A DNA stretch of 64,000 bases from Bacteroidota bacterium (GCA_018266735.1 JAFDZT010000007.1:231108-295107); one strand, 5' to 3'; counted from the first letter of the stretch, positions 48,205-57,969 are shown. The notes: a model not told the origin generated them from the letters alone. Translations and numbers: made by a program.

Positions 48205-48909
48205 TCAATTCATTGCGGCGGTCAGATGCTCGAGACCGGACGAGCTGAAGCCTCCGCTCGAGACGGTCTTGTAGAAGTTCTCGGCAAGACTTTGCTTGTA
48301 GTTGTCGCCGACACTCTGCTTGTAGTTGTCGCTCACGGTCTGCTTGTAGTTGTCGGAGACCGCAGCCGCGGCCGGTGCAGCGGGCTCGAGAGCGACGCGC
48401 GCAACATTTGGCGACGGCGGGAAGAGATTCACGCGCTCGCCGGCAACCGTGCGTTCGTTCGTGCCCACGGGCTTGCCTGCCGTCGCATCGTCGTCGCTCA
48501 TGGACGAGGTCGTGATCGACGGATCGAACCGGTAGGCATACTTCTTGAACACCTTCTTGATGACGGAGTCCTGAAGCTTGCCGTAAACGAGATGCGCCGT
48601 TCCGGCACCAAGCGTGCCGGCCATGTATCCCGGTGAGCGGAATGCTCCACCGATAAGAAGGTTCGTCGTGAGCGACGTCACGTACCCCTTCCATCCGGTG
48701 AGGTCCACCTTGAAGATGGCTTCGATAGCCGTGGGCAACACGACATACATGACACCGCCAACGACAGTCATGGCATGGTCTGCCCATGCGCCCTTGGTGC
48801 CAAGCGTCACCTTCAGATTGTCCAGTCCCGTCCAGAACGGATTGCGCTTCGTGCGCTTGGCCGGGTGTGTCCCTGCCGCTGCGGGCTTACTCTTCTTGCT
48901 CTTCTTCAT
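48205..48909 (-). CDS. Glycine-rich membrane protein with DNYKQ repeats (234 aa)
   Basis: A 234-aa protein. The N-terminus is very basic (KKSKKSKPAAAGTHPAKRTK), then three hydrophobic segments follow (VVGGVMYVVLPTAIEAIF, VTSLTTNLLIGGAFRSPGYM, AGTLGAGTAHLVYG). The C-terminal third is disordered and has four near-copies of DNYKQ(T/S)(V/L) at about residues 190-215. The basic start suggests contact with DNA, and the helices suggest a membrane, so it could link genome and internal membrane of a virion. No family is recognised. Confidence 0.5.
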   Translation of the reverse strand: MKKSKKSKPAAAGTHPAKRTKRNPFWTGLDNLKVTLGTKGAWADHAMTVVGGVMYVVLPTAIEAIFKVDLTGWKGYVTSLTTNLLIGGAFRSPGYMAGTLGAGTAHLVYGKLQDSVIKKVFKKYAYRFDPSITTSSMSDDDATAGKPVGTNERTVAGERVNLFPPSPNVARVALEPAAPAAAAVSDNYKQTVSDNYKQSVGDNYKQSLAENFYKTVSSGGFSSSGLEHLTAAMN

Positions 48910-48974
48910 GATGATGTCAGTTTGTAAGTGATCGAATTCGTGAACTGCTGTCAGTCTCTCTGCAGAGAGAGCTA

Positions 48975-49547
48975 TTACTTGGCAATCATCGACTGCGTGA
49001 ATCCTGTGGCCACACCTGTGAGAGCACCGATGAGCAGCGAGACACCGACGCGCTTGCCGGTCGACTTTTTCATCTCACCGCGGCCTGTCCAGAACCATCC
49101 ACCGACGGCACCGACGACAGCACCACCGTAGCCCCACGGTGTTGTAACACGCTGCACGAAGGACTTGCCTGAGGCCGTAGTTGCACCGGCTGCTGCAGTA
49201 CTGCGGCCTGCACCGTTGGGCGTCGTCGCTACCGGCGTGCTGCCGCTTGGCGCCGTTGCCGTGCGCACGCTCTCCGGATTCACCGGTGGCAGACCGGCGG
49301 CACTGCGTGCGTCGTCGATCTGCTTTTGTGCAGCTCTGTCAAGCGTAGCATAGAGCTCGGGAGAAATGCTCTTGGCCATGTCCTTGACGGGATCGAGGAC
49401 AGTGTCGATTACCGATTGTCCCGCAGCCTGCACACCGTCGGGCAAGATGTTGGCTGCAGTCGAAAGAATGCTGCCGATGTCGAAGTCGTTCAGCTTGGCA
49501 CGCACGGGACGTGTCGCGTGCTCGAGTGTCGGATAGGTACCATTCAT
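48975..49547 (-). CDS. Membrane protein with C-terminal helical hairpin (190 aa)
   Basis: A 190-aa protein. The N-terminal half is soluble and helical (DIGSILSTAANILPDGVQAA, KDMAKSISPELYATLDRAAQ), the middle is a T/A/S/G-rich linker, and the end is a glycine-rich pair of membrane helices (YGGAVVGAVGGWFW and VGVSLLIGALTGVATGFTQS) joined by a basic loop (RGEMKKSTGKR). The helix pair resembles the units of the 255-aa duplicated membrane protein. It may be a virion membrane component. Confidence 0.5.
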   Translation of the reverse strand: MNGTYPTLEHATRPVRAKLNDFDIGSILSTAANILPDGVQAAGQSVIDTVLDPVKDMAKSISPELYATLDRAAQKQIDDARSAAGLPPVNPESVRTATAPSGSTPVATTPNGAGRSTAAAGATTASGKSFVQRVTTPWGYGGAVVGAVGGWFWTGRGEMKKSTGKRVGVSLLIGALTGVATGFTQSMIAK

Positions 49548-49581
49548 GATTCAATCCTTGTGGATGTTGTTGATTGTCTGT

Positions 49582-52500
49582 TCAGCATTCATCGCAGTCT
49601 TCCTCTTCGTCATCGGAGCCGGAAGACGCCGCGGTTTCAAATGTCGGTCGTTGCAGTGTCGTCGGATAACGGTAGTACACCCTCTTGTGTGTTTCCACCA
49701 TGACGGGACAGTCCGGACAGTCACCATCTGGAGTCTCTTCGCTTGAGCGTTGGCGACTCCTCCTCGGAGGTGTCGTCGTTGTCGGAGGAATGGTCGCTGT
49801 CGGTGGTACCGTGTTTGTCGGTGGTACCGTGTTTGTCGGAGGAAGCGTCGTTGTTGGTGGTATGGGAATCTCGAACGATGGCTTCACCGGACTTACAACT
49901 ACGGGTGGCTCGGGTGTCGCTGTCCGCGGCACGAGGATGTCCGGAGTCACCGGTGTCGGAGAAGGAAGAGCCGGCGTGGGAACAATCGGCGTGTTTGGTA
50001 TTGCCGGCGCTGTCGGGGTCTGCGGTGCAGCATCAACGACATCGATGTGTCGTTGCGGCACTTGAGAGGACGCATCGGTGCATTCCTTCAACCGAGCATC
50101 GAGAGCACGGATCTCGGCCTCATAACGCTCGCGCTGATAAGCGAGCTCCTGCTGCGCATTCGTGAGTGCTGCATAGGCCTGTTGCGTTCCGCCTTGTTCA
50201 CGAATCATCGACTGCAGATCCGTGATCTCACGCGTGAAGGCGTTTTCGATGCGATCAAGATTCGTCTGCAGCAGGGCGATTTCCTTGCGAGCACTTTGCA
50301 GAGAGACCGACGTCGTTGACGTCGTGGTCTGCAGAATGCTGAGCAGCCTGAGCACTTCGTCGATTCGAGGATCGTTCGGAGCAATCGTCGTTGTACTGCG
50401 TGATGCGATTTCACTGCGCATGTTCTCAACGATCGTACGAAGCTCGTCGTAACGCTTGTCAGCATTCACAACAAGGCGATCCGTAGCGCCGTTGATCTTC
50501 TCAACAAGTCGCACGTACCATTCGTCAAACGCGAACGGCTGAGCGTCAGGACCTGTCGGCGTCGTTGGCGCTGCAGGTGCAGACGGCAACAAAGGTGATG
50601 AAGGCAACAATGGTGACGAAGGCAACGATGATACAGGTGGCAACGATGTTGTTGGTGGAAGACTCGGTACTAGCGGCGTGCTCGGCTGAGTGTTCGCCGT
50701 CACAGTCGCGGTAGTTGCACTCTGCTCGCGCTCGGTGTTGAACGCCTTGAGTTCGCGCAAGAGCTCAAGGGCTTCATCCCACCGGTAGTCGCAGACAACC
50801 GGCGTTGTGCCTGTCGGCGTCGCAGTCGCATTCGTGGTCGTTGCTGTCGTCGACACATTCAAGCGGTCAAGGCGCTCATTGATGGCATCGAAGTATCTGT
50901 CATAACTGCGATCGTTGCCGAGAACACTCCTGAGCTCCGCGATGCGTGCTTCCAGCATGTCGAAGCGTTGCGTGTAGTCTTTCGTTTCGTTGACACGAAT
51001 GGCACGGATGAGTGCCTCCAGTGTCGCGAAGCGCTGGTCGTAGGCTTTGACGTTCTTGCCGATCTCCTCAAGCACGCTCCAGAGATTGGCGAACTCTGCG
51101 TCGTAGTTGCGAGATGTGTTCTTCTCGATCCGGTCCAACTGTACTCGCAGTGGTGTCAGGTCCGTCGCACTGCACGTCGGGCAGCTCGTAGGTATGGCCT
51201 CGATCTTCGTGCGCAGTTCGGCGAACTTGCTGTCGTAGTTCGTTCCGGTCAGGGTCTTCAGTTCGTTGATGTCGCGCCTGAGCTCCGTGAGCACAGGCAT
51301 GTAGTCGGTCTGCTGCTGAATGATTTGACCCGTGGGTGAGATGATTGGCGGCGGCAGGACGATGGCCCGTATCATGGCCTCCAGATCGTCAAATCTCTTG
51401 TCGTAGTTCGTGCTCGAGCTCTCGTACTGTTTGCAGCGTGCCTCGACGAGCGAGCGCATGTCGCGAATGTCCTGACGCAATGCTGTGTCGTCGTATGCCT
51501 TGGGGATGACGATCGACGAGTAGGCCTTTTGAAGTGCGTCCAGTCTCTTCAGTACTTCCGTGTCGTCATACTTCGTTTGCGGAATCCTCTGCACCGTCTC
51601 CTTCAGTGCAGCAACGTCAGCACGCAGGTCGTCAATGTTGAGCGGCTCTTTCTCGCCAATGCGAAGGACGAGCTCCGTCAGCTTGACGATGTCGGCACGC
51701 ATGGCCACCAAGAGGGATTTGCTCTCGGAGCAGCAGGAGTCTTCCGCCTTCGGGCAGCAGTCGACGATCTCCACCCACGTCGAGCCGATGCGAGCAAACC
51801 ATCTGTCGTAGGGATCAGGGCTAAAGCGCGCTTCATACTGTGCTACGCACGTTGTAGGCGGGCTTCCGTCCGTCGTTATGGCTCCCAGAGTGTCCGAGAG
51901 TGCAACCGTCGTCGATATCTGCGCACCTTGCAGCTTGCGCATCGACTCAAAGGTCTCCGACGTAATCACGATTCCGAGAGAAGAATCCGACGCAGCGATC
52001 GGCTGAAACGTCACGTTCGACGGGATCCAGTCATTGCCCGATGGCATGTACGGCCGTACCGCAAAAGATGTCCAGATGGCCGAACCGGCAGCACGACGGG
52101 CGCGAATGTCGACGGGTGCACCATTCGGTGTGCGCAAGGTGATTGTTGCTTCTTCCGTGAGACCCGACGTCGGTGTGCTCACAGGACCATCGGTCGGCTG
52201 ATGCGATTGTGAGGGCAGCTTGCACGTGAGAGGCGCACAGTAGATGTACTTCGTTCCGACAACCTTGATACACGAAGGAATGGAGCTCGGCACGGGGACA
52301 CGAACGTCAACGGTAGTCCCTGTTGATGTGTCGCCACCGGTGGTCGGCGTAGCAGTCGTTGTCTGCACGCGCGGAACGTCGACGCAGCAACCGTCACTGT
52401 CGCGGCGCTGACCGCTTGGACATGGTGGGACGGTAGCAGGATCCAGACAGACGCCGCAGTACTGTTTTTTTGGAGCACAGCACTCGAGCCCGGTTACGAT

Positions 52501-55068
52501 ACGGATCTCGTGTGCAAAGCAGTCTCGCTTGTCACTCGGAATCGTCGCCGGCATATCGAACTTCCAGTTCTTGCGTGCGAAGTCCTCTGCCTTGTTGATG
52601 AGTGCCGAGAGCGTCATGCCGTCGAGAGCACCATCCAAGACGCGCTTGCCCGTTGCTATGCCTGCAAGTGCTGCATGCGTGGCAGGGCTCGAAACGTCGG
52701 CTTGGAAGAAGCTCTGTACACCGAGGATGTTGGCAATAACACGGTTGACGCCGGGGACGGCCGTCAGAAGAGACCCGTCCGGCTTTGTCGTCAGCATCTC
52801 TTGGATGATCGGCAATTGCGTTGCCGACGTAAGGATCGTGCTCGACGTTGAGAGCAACGTGGCAAAGGCACTGTCGATACCGCCGGCAATTCCGATGAGA
52901 CCGTTCATCTTGTTCTGCATGACCGACTCAGCAACACCATGAACCGTGGAGCGAATGTCACCCAGAGCGCCATTCCACACCCTCTCGATGTCGGCCGCAG
53001 CATTGCGCACCCATCGTTCTTCATTTGCAAATACACCGCGCAGCGACTGCGTTGCCTCCGGAAACTGCTTGTCGAATTCCTGCGCCACACCCACGGCAAT
53101 GGCAGCTACGGTCGCACCCTGTACGGTGAACTTGTTGTAGACCTTCTGTGCTCTGGAGGCCGTTGCGGCAATGTCGCGAAAGACGGAAGTATCAACACCG
53201 AATGGTTTGTCGCCGAGGACACCGCTGCCGAGTGCATTGGCAAGAGCATTCGTCAGATTGAAGGCAACGTCAACACCCGTGGCTCGTCCGTCGATGATGG
53301 AGTCGATGACCGGGAAGGCTTGGTTGATGAGCGGACCGACTCCGGGCACGAGTGCCGAGATCACGCGCAGTGGCCCGCGCACGGCATCCCAACCACTTAC
53401 AGGATTGCCCTTCCAGATTACGACAAGAGGTCTCTTCTCGTTTACCTGCGAGCGATCGTAGCGATCGAGGTAGTCCGTGAGCGTGAGCTGACGTGCGACA
53501 CCCCACCATTCACGCTGTCCGCTGAACGGATTCGTGCGGTAGACATTCTCCGGTGCAATGTCGTTCTTGATATCGGATGTGGAATCCTCGATGTTGAGCT
53601 TCAGCACTTCATCTGCGAGGTAGTGACCTGCTAGTCTCTCGGCATAACCGCCGCCGGTGCCGTAGGACAGAGCAGTTCTGTCAAAGGCGATCTTGTGCGG
53701 ATTCGGTCCCCATAGCTGCAGTTGCTCGAAGATCTTGTACATCTCCGACGACTCAACAAGATTGAAGACCGTGCAGTTGTCGAGCTGCAGCATCGGCACG
53801 GCATCGTAGGCATTGCGGATTCTCTGCGAGTATCCCCGAGACATGAAGTCGTCGCGAGGGATCACCGACGAGAAGAGTGCTTCACGTGCTCCCTTGTCCT
53901 GCTGCAGATCCAGTCGGGTAATGATATCGCCCTTGCTCAAAAAGCGCAGCACCGTGCGCTTCCCCTGCCCGTCGTCCGGGTCACACGCCGAGCGCAGCAG
54001 TAGCTTGTCCTTGCACTCTGTGACTTGCTTCTCGGTGAGTGTCCCGTCGGTGTTCGGCCGCGAGGCGATCCTGTAGCGTACCCAACAGCCGTCCGGAGAG
54101 AGCTGCACGTCGCCACTTTCGATCTCGCTTCGCTGCGGCCGTGTCTCCATCATCATGGGGACTCCGTCGTCACGCTTCATAGTATCGGTGTACTCGCGAC
54201 CGTCGGAGAAGTAACGCTTCGGGTACTCGTTGGAGAAGAGATTCCAAGGTGTGTACAGTGCGTCGTCTTCCGCGGGCTTCGGCTTGTTGGCAGTGTCACA
54301 GATCTTTGGCTCTTCTGCGGGCTGATTCTCGACTGGCACGCAGTCGATCACCACGCCGGGGCATCCGATGAAGCCGTTCACGGTGATCGGTGCCGTCAGT
54401 TGGCATCCGCGGTTGAAGTAGGCATAGCGCCACCCCTGAAGACGCTCGCCACCGTAGTTCTTTCCCGCATCGGCCGGACGGACGAACTCGCGGGTCAGGT
54501 AGCGGTCGTAAGCTTCTTTGGTGTAGTCGATCGTCACGAATCCTTTGGCAACTCCCGATCCGCCACTTGTCGACGTATTTGCTTCGACGGTACGAATCCA
54601 CACCTCCGGTGTGAACGGCGTCTCGATCACGATACCGGCATGATTGTAGCCCGCATCGTTCGAGGCGCGGAAGAACATTGCACCAACTTCAGGCTCCGAA
54701 CCGACCATGACGTCGCCCTGCAGGACGATCTCCTGATAAGTCCTGTAGACGTTACCGTAGAGCGTGCGCTCCTTGTTCTTCGAGGCCTCCGTTGGTGCCG
54801 TCGGGAAGTTGTGCATGCACACCAGCTTGCCGATTCGGGATGCAATGTCATAGGCCGTGCTGATGATGGCATAGGAGCCTACAACACAGTATGCACCGAA
54901 GTTGCCGTAGCTGTGGTAGCACTTCCAGAGCTTGGTGATCCATTCGTCGCGATTGTCCTCCACGGACTCCACGAACGGCGTACGTGCATAGCTCGACGCC
55001 ACGCAACGAATGAGTGACGCCATATCTGCGGGTGCATCCGCAAGTCCATATCGTCCGTACGGCATCAT
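49582..55068 (-). CDS. Giant multidomain virion-associated protein candidate (1,828 aa)
   Basis: The largest protein of the element. Residues about 75-200 contain YGNFGAYCVVGSYAI and, later, AGYNHAGIVIE with VEANTS, a CHAP/NlpC-like cysteine peptidase layout (C then H). The middle has amphipathic and hydrophobic stretches (VISALVPGVGPLINQAFPVI, ATVAAIAVGVAQEF) and a cysteine-rich section (CCAPKKQYCGVCLDP). Residues about 1130-1500 hold repeated coiled-coil units of the type YDxRFxxLEAxIRAI. The C-terminus is proline/threonine-rich (PPTNTVPPT repeats) and ends in an acidic CDEC tail. It may be a cell-wall-penetrating spike. There is no classical tape-measure pattern. Confidence 0.6.
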   Translation of the reverse strand: MMPYGRYGLADAPADMASLIRCVASSYARTPFVESVEDNRDEWITKLWKCYHSYGNFGAYCVVGSYAIISTAYDIASRIGKLVCMHNFPTAPTEASKNKERTLYGNVYRTYQEIVLQGDVMVGSEPEVGAMFFRASNDAGYNHAGIVIETPFTPEVWIRTVEANTSTSGGSGVAKGFVTIDYTKEAYDRYLTREFVRPADAGKNYGGERLQGWRYAYFNRGCQLTAPITVNGFIGCPGVVIDCVPVENQPAEEPKICDTANKPKPAEDDALYTPWNLFSNEYPKRYFSDGREYTDTMKRDDGVPMMMETRPQRSEIESGDVQLSPDGCWVRYRIASRPNTDGTLTEKQVTECKDKLLLRSACDPDDGQGKRTVLRFLSKGDIITRLDLQQDKGAREALFSSVIPRDDFMSRGYSQRIRNAYDAVPMLQLDNCTVFNLVESSEMYKIFEQLQLWGPNPHKIAFDRTALSYGTGGGYAERLAGHYLADEVLKLNIEDSTSDIKNDIAPENVYRTNPFSGQREWWGVARQLTLTDYLDRYDRSQVNEKRPLVVIWKGNPVSGWDAVRGPLRVISALVPGVGPLINQAFPVIDSIIDGRATGVDVAFNLTNALANALGSGVLGDKPFGVDTSVFRDIAATASRAQKVYNKFTVQGATVAAIAVGVAQEFDKQFPEATQSLRGVFANEERWVRNAAADIERVWNGALGDIRSTVHGVAESVMQNKMNGLIGIAGGIDSAFATLLSTSSTILTSATQLPIIQEMLTTKPDGSLLTAVPGVNRVIANILGVQSFFQADVSSPATHAALAGIATGKRVLDGALDGMTLSALINKAEDFARKNWKFDMPATIPSDKRDCFAHEIRIVTGLECCAPKKQYCGVCLDPATVPPCPSGQRRDSDGCCVDVPRVQTTTATPTTGGDTSTGTTVDVRVPVPSSIPSCIKVVGTKYIYCAPLTCKLPSQSHQPTDGPVSTPTSGLTEEATITLRTPNGAPVDIRARRAAGSAIWTSFAVRPYMPSGNDWIPSNVTFQPIAASDSSLGIVITSETFESMRKLQGAQISTTVALSDTLGAITTDGSPPTTCVAQYEARFSPDPYDRWFARIGSTWVEIVDCCPKAEDSCCSESKSLLVAMRADIVKLTELVLRIGEKEPLNIDDLRADVAALKETVQRIPQTKYDDTEVLKRLDALQKAYSSIVIPKAYDDTALRQDIRDMRSLVEARCKQYESSSTNYDKRFDDLEAMIRAIVLPPPIISPTGQIIQQQTDYMPVLTELRRDINELKTLTGTNYDSKFAELRTKIEAIPTSCPTCSATDLTPLRVQLDRIEKNTSRNYDAEFANLWSVLEEIGKNVKAYDQRFATLEALIRAIRVNETKDYTQRFDMLEARIAELRSVLGNDRSYDRYFDAINERLDRLNVSTTATTTNATATPTGTTPVVCDYRWDEALELLRELKAFNTEREQSATTATVTANTQPSTPLVPSLPPTTSLPPVSSLPSSPLLPSSPLLPSAPAAPTTPTGPDAQPFAFDEWYVRLVEKINGATDRLVVNADKRYDELRTIVENMRSEIASRSTTTIAPNDPRIDEVLRLLSILQTTTSTTSVSLQSARKEIALLQTNLDRIENAFTREITDLQSMIREQGGTQQAYAALTNAQQELAYQRERYEAEIRALDARLKECTDASSQVPQRHIDVVDAAPQTPTAPAIPNTPIVPTPALPSPTPVTPDILVPRTATPEPPVVVSPVKPSFEIPIPPTTTLPPTNTVPPTNTVPPTATIPPTTTTPPRRSRQRSSEETPDGDCPDCPVMVETHKRVYYRYPTTLQRPTFETAASSGSDDEEEDCDEC

Positions 55069-55676
55069 TGACGCTTGGGGCCCTCAAAGGATGCACGAAC
55101 CGACGGTTGCGGCACCTTGCGTACGCGGTCGATCGGATGGTTGACATCGCGGTTTATGAAGCTCTTTTGGATCCTGTCCCAGACGATGTTCACAGGCTTA
55201 TACACCGTCTTGGTGACAACACGGTCTTGTGGGACGGCGAAGGGCTTGTATTCGACGACGGGCTTGCTTTCTGCTGCGGGTCTGGACTCGAATGAAGGTC
55301 GTTCACTGATGACCTTTCGTACAACCTCTTCCACGTCGCGCTTGTCGATCTGCTTCGACTGTGATGCCGCCGTGGAGCCCGACGACGATGCGCCGTCATT
55401 GGCTGTGTCGTTGCGACCTTGTGAGGCACCACCCTGTGTGTTGCTGACATTGACGTTGACATTGACGTCACCGCGGTCAATGCCGCGAGGGCACTTGCGA
55501 GCGGCTTTGTAGAGTGGCGTCTGCGTTGGTACGTTCACCATCGGCGGCACGTATTCGTTCGCGTACTGCGTAGCCGGCGCGACGGCGCCACCGATGGAAG
55601 GCGGACGCGAAACAGGATCGGATAGCTTCTGTGAACATCCGCAACCTAGGTGGTCTGAAAGGTAGTCGATGATCAT
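55065..55676 (-). CDS. Hypothetical protein (203 aa)
   Basis: A 203-aa protein, mostly disordered: an N-terminal Cys-containing part (DYLSDHLGCGCSQKLSD), a segment with NVNVNVSN and S/T/G-rich linkers, then a short charged region (KRDVEEVVRKVISERPSF) and a basic end. It overlaps both neighbours by 4 bp and is therefore translationally coupled to the transglutaminase-like gene and the giant protein gene. It could be an assembly or cross-linking substrate; this is a guess from position. Confidence 0.45.
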   Translation of the reverse strand: MIIDYLSDHLGCGCSQKLSDPVSRPPSIGGAVAPATQYANEYVPPMVNVPTQTPLYKAARKCPRGIDRGDVNVNVNVSNTQGGASQGRNDTANDGASSSGSTAASQSKQIDKRDVEEVVRKVISERPSFESRPAAESKPVVEYKPFAVPQDRVVTKTVYKPVNIVWDRIQKSFINRDVNHPIDRVRKVPQPSVRASFEGPKRQ

Positions 55677-56569
55677 GCGCGGACCTTTGCTGTTCGTGCT
55701 GCCTGACGCTTGTTGTTGCGGATCTTCTGAAGCGCATACGCCGACACAAACCCGATCGTCGTGAAAAGTGCGGCACCGGCCGAAGCGGCAAGGATGATTT
55801 TATCCTTGTTGGCCATGAGCTGCTGCCTGACGCTTGCCACGCAAATCGCCGTCATGTGCTGCTTGAGGATCTCCCCCACGTTCTCACCCTTACCGAAGGG
55901 TGCGGGGAGTGCTCGCGTGAGAATGTCTTTGCCGATACCGTCCCAATTGATGTCGGGGTACTGGAGATCATCGTGAAGTGCACTACCGTTCTGTAGAGAT
56001 GCCGGCAGTGGAACATTGGAGCCGATCAGCCAAGTATGGCTGCGGATGATAGGCTTCTTCTCGTTGTTGAATCCGCTCGAGCGCATGACGAGATCCATCG
56101 GAACGCGTGCGCCGTCGAGAATGGCCTCATTGTAGACGTGCGTGTATTGCCCGGGAGGATTCGTCTTTCTCCACGCAATGACCTTGAGGCTGTTGGTGAT
56201 ACCCGCGGCTGTCAGCAGTGCGGCCATAGCTCCGGCTAGATCGTCGCAGTCGCGGTACGGGAACGGGCTGTTCTTCGTAAGGATATGAACGGGAGCAGTG
56301 AAGTGCTCTCGGTCGTCGGGATCGGCGGCATACTTGAAATTGGCGACCATGAAGTCGAAGAGCTTCTTGGCTGTTTCCCGCTCAGTGCGCCCCTTGTACT
56401 TCGCGACGATCTTGCGGACACGCTCGTCCTGAGCATCGCGGATGATAAGTCGCTCCATGATGCCGAGCGTGGCCATCACGCTTGCGTCACCGCCGTCAGG
56501 CAGTGTCTCGCGCGTAAGGATGCCCTTACTGCCATCGAGTAGCGCTATGGACTTCGTTGCGGCGCTCAT
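55673..56569 (-). CDS. Transglutaminase-like cysteine protease-fold protein with membrane helix
   Basis: A 298-aa protein with a transglutaminase-like domain (about residues 55-185): KLFDFMVANFKYAADPDD, then YRDCDDLAGAMAALLTAAGI with the catalytic Cys, THVYNEAIL with the His and VPMDLVM with the Asp. In such enzymes the triad serves proteolysis or amide cross-linking. Towards the end a hydrophobic helix (IILAASAGAALFTTIGFVSA) and a basic tail (KIRNNKRQAARTAKVRA) form a membrane anchor. Phage relatives may process or cross-link virion proteins. It is coupled to its neighbours by ATGA overlaps. Confidence 0.7.
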   Translation of the reverse strand: MSAATKSIALLDGSKGILTRETLPDGGDASVMATLGIMERLIIRDAQDERVRKIVAKYKGRTERETAKKLFDFMVANFKYAADPDDREHFTAPVHILTKNSPFPYRDCDDLAGAMAALLTAAGITNSLKVIAWRKTNPPGQYTHVYNEAILDGARVPMDLVMRSSGFNNEKKPIIRSHTWLIGSNVPLPASLQNGSALHDDLQYPDINWDGIGKDILTRALPAPFGKGENVGEILKQHMTAICVASVRQQLMANKDKIILAASAGAALFTTIGFVSAYALQKIRNNKRQAARTAKVRA

Positions 56570-57378
56570 GCTGCAATGCCTCCACGTACGACGGCAGCGA
56601 CCGTGTCCGGACCGATCTTGCGAATAGTCTTCTGTTGCTCGGCAAACGTCTGGTTGACATCGAGCTGGTTGATCTTTCTGTAGACGCCGTACACGAGTAG
56701 CCCGATGCCACCAACGGCAACGACAGCGAGGCCAACACCGGCAACGGTTGCCGTTGTTGTTGCTGCAGAAGCGAGATCTCCCGGTGCACGGAAGATGTTG
56801 AGCACGGCCGCTCCGAGGCTTCCGAAGAAGGTCTGCTTGGCGGCTGCATCTTTCTGTTCCTGATTCTTGCGCTGCTCCTCACGCTGTGCATACATCGCCT
56901 GTGCACCGGGTGTCGGGTAACGCTCAATGGCAGGAAGCAGAATCTCCGGATCGATCTTCTGATCGACCACGGCATAGTAGAACTCACGCAGGACTGCCCG
57001 CACTGTCTCGGTCTTCAGGTTCGAGTACGGAACGAGAAGAGCGGAAGTCACTTGGGTGTAAACGTCCGTGGCAAAGGGTGTCGAGATCGTTTCCGTTGTA
57101 AGGTGGCGAACGACGCCGGTCGCGCACTGTTCGCGGTACTTCTTGATGATGGCAGCAACGAGCTTTTCCGAATAGAAGGTCGTGGACTTCAGTGGCAGCT
57201 TGCCGCCATTGGCTTCGATATTGCGGTTGTAGTTGGCTCGCACAAAGACAAACTTGATCGCATCGTCGACTGTGGCGGCGTAGTCCGGCGCCGTGCCGAT
57301 GAACGTGGCGAAGGACGTCTCGGAAATGCCCGAAAGCGAGTAGGTAGGCGCAATGGTCAGCGTTGATCGGTAGTTCAT
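56566..57378 (-). CDS. Membrane protein of the late operon (270 aa)
   Basis: A 270-aa protein. Residues 1-190 are soluble and helical (DDAIKFVFVRANYNRNIEAN, FYSEKLVAAIIKKYREQCAT). A single membrane helix lies at about 205-230 (VAGVGLAVVAVGGIGLLVYG), followed by a short C-terminal domain (TFAEQQKTIRKIGPDTVAAV). It is coupled to both neighbours. The next upstream protein (57375-57830) has a similar soluble-plus-C-terminal-helix layout, so the two may form a pair. No family is recognised. Confidence 0.55.
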   Translation of the reverse strand: MNYRSTLTIAPTYSLSGISETSFATFIGTAPDYAATVDDAIKFVFVRANYNRNIEANGGKLPLKSTTFYSEKLVAAIIKKYREQCATGVVRHLTTETISTPFATDVYTQVTSALLVPYSNLKTETVRAVLREFYYAVVDQKIDPEILLPAIERYPTPGAQAMYAQREEQRKNQEQKDAAAKQTFFGSLGAAVLNIFRAPGDLASAATTTATVAGVGLAVVAVGGIGLLVYGVYRKINQLDVNQTFAEQQKTIRKIGPDTVAAVVRGGIAA

Positions 57379-57830
57379 CGTGGTAGCACCTTGTAGACTA
57401 CGGCCATCACAACCGCAAAGAGGCCGAAGCCGATACCAATTCGGACGCCGGTCGGAATTGATGTACTTGTTTGCGGCACATCCTTCGTTGCGGCGCCCGG
57501 TGTTTGGTTCTTGCCCTCATCGACCCACGAGTTGGATGCGTTTTGCTTGGCGTCTGCCGTTTCCGGCATTGTCACCGTCATATAGGCACTCAGTGCTGCA
57601 GCGACGATTCTGCCGTCACGTGCCGAGTAGTGTTCGACGTCTGCGGTTGTGAAGGGTGCGCGTCTGTCTCTCAGCGTAATGAACGTGCTGAGAACGGCAC
57701 GAACGTCGGTCTCGTTGTAAATCGTGACGTTGAAGCCGGCGTGCTCGCTGGCAACACGGTTCGCTTCATTTGTGACGAGGCGTACGAGTTCCGGACTTGC
57801 GCATTGGCCGCTCTGCTGCGTCGCTGTCAT
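57375..57830 (-). CDS. Tail-anchored membrane protein (151 aa)
   Basis: A 151-aa protein from the ATG at 57828-57830. The N-terminal domain (PELVRLVTNEANRVASEHAG, DVRAVLSTFITLRDRRAPFT, AALSAYMTVTM) resembles in layout the soluble part of the 270-aa neighbour. A T/S-rich linker and a C-terminal membrane helix (VRIGIGFGLFAVVMAVVYKV) follow. It is the first or second gene of the long leftward operon. No family is recognised. Confidence 0.55.
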   Translation of the reverse strand: MTATQQSGQCASPELVRLVTNEANRVASEHAGFNVTIYNETDVRAVLSTFITLRDRRAPFTTADVEHYSARDGRIVAAALSAYMTVTMPETADAKQNASNSWVDEGKNQTPGAATKDVPQTSTSIPTGVRIGIGFGLFAVVMAVVYKVLPR

Positions 57831-57969
57831 GTGCTGCCATGATCTGCTGCACGGCACGATCGCGTTTCCTCTCCTCCTCCATCAATCGGTCACGCCTGCG
57901 GGTCACAATCCGGAGTGACTCCGTTTCGAATTCCGTTTCTTGGGCGTGATGATGGGGTGCGTAACGCAA
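57766..57969 (-). CDS. Short basic ORF (67 aa), uncertain
   Basis: A 67-codon frame with strongly charged helical sequence (SLRIVTRRRDRLMEEERKRD) overlaps the start of the 151-aa gene by 65 bp. No ribosome-binding site is clear. It could be the true first gene of the operon, or a chance frame. I list it because the region upstream of 57830 otherwise has no gene. Confidence 0.3.
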   Translation of the reverse strand: MRYAPHHHAQETEFETESLRIVTRRRDRLMEEERKRDRAVQQIMAAHDSDAAERPMRKSGTRTPRHK

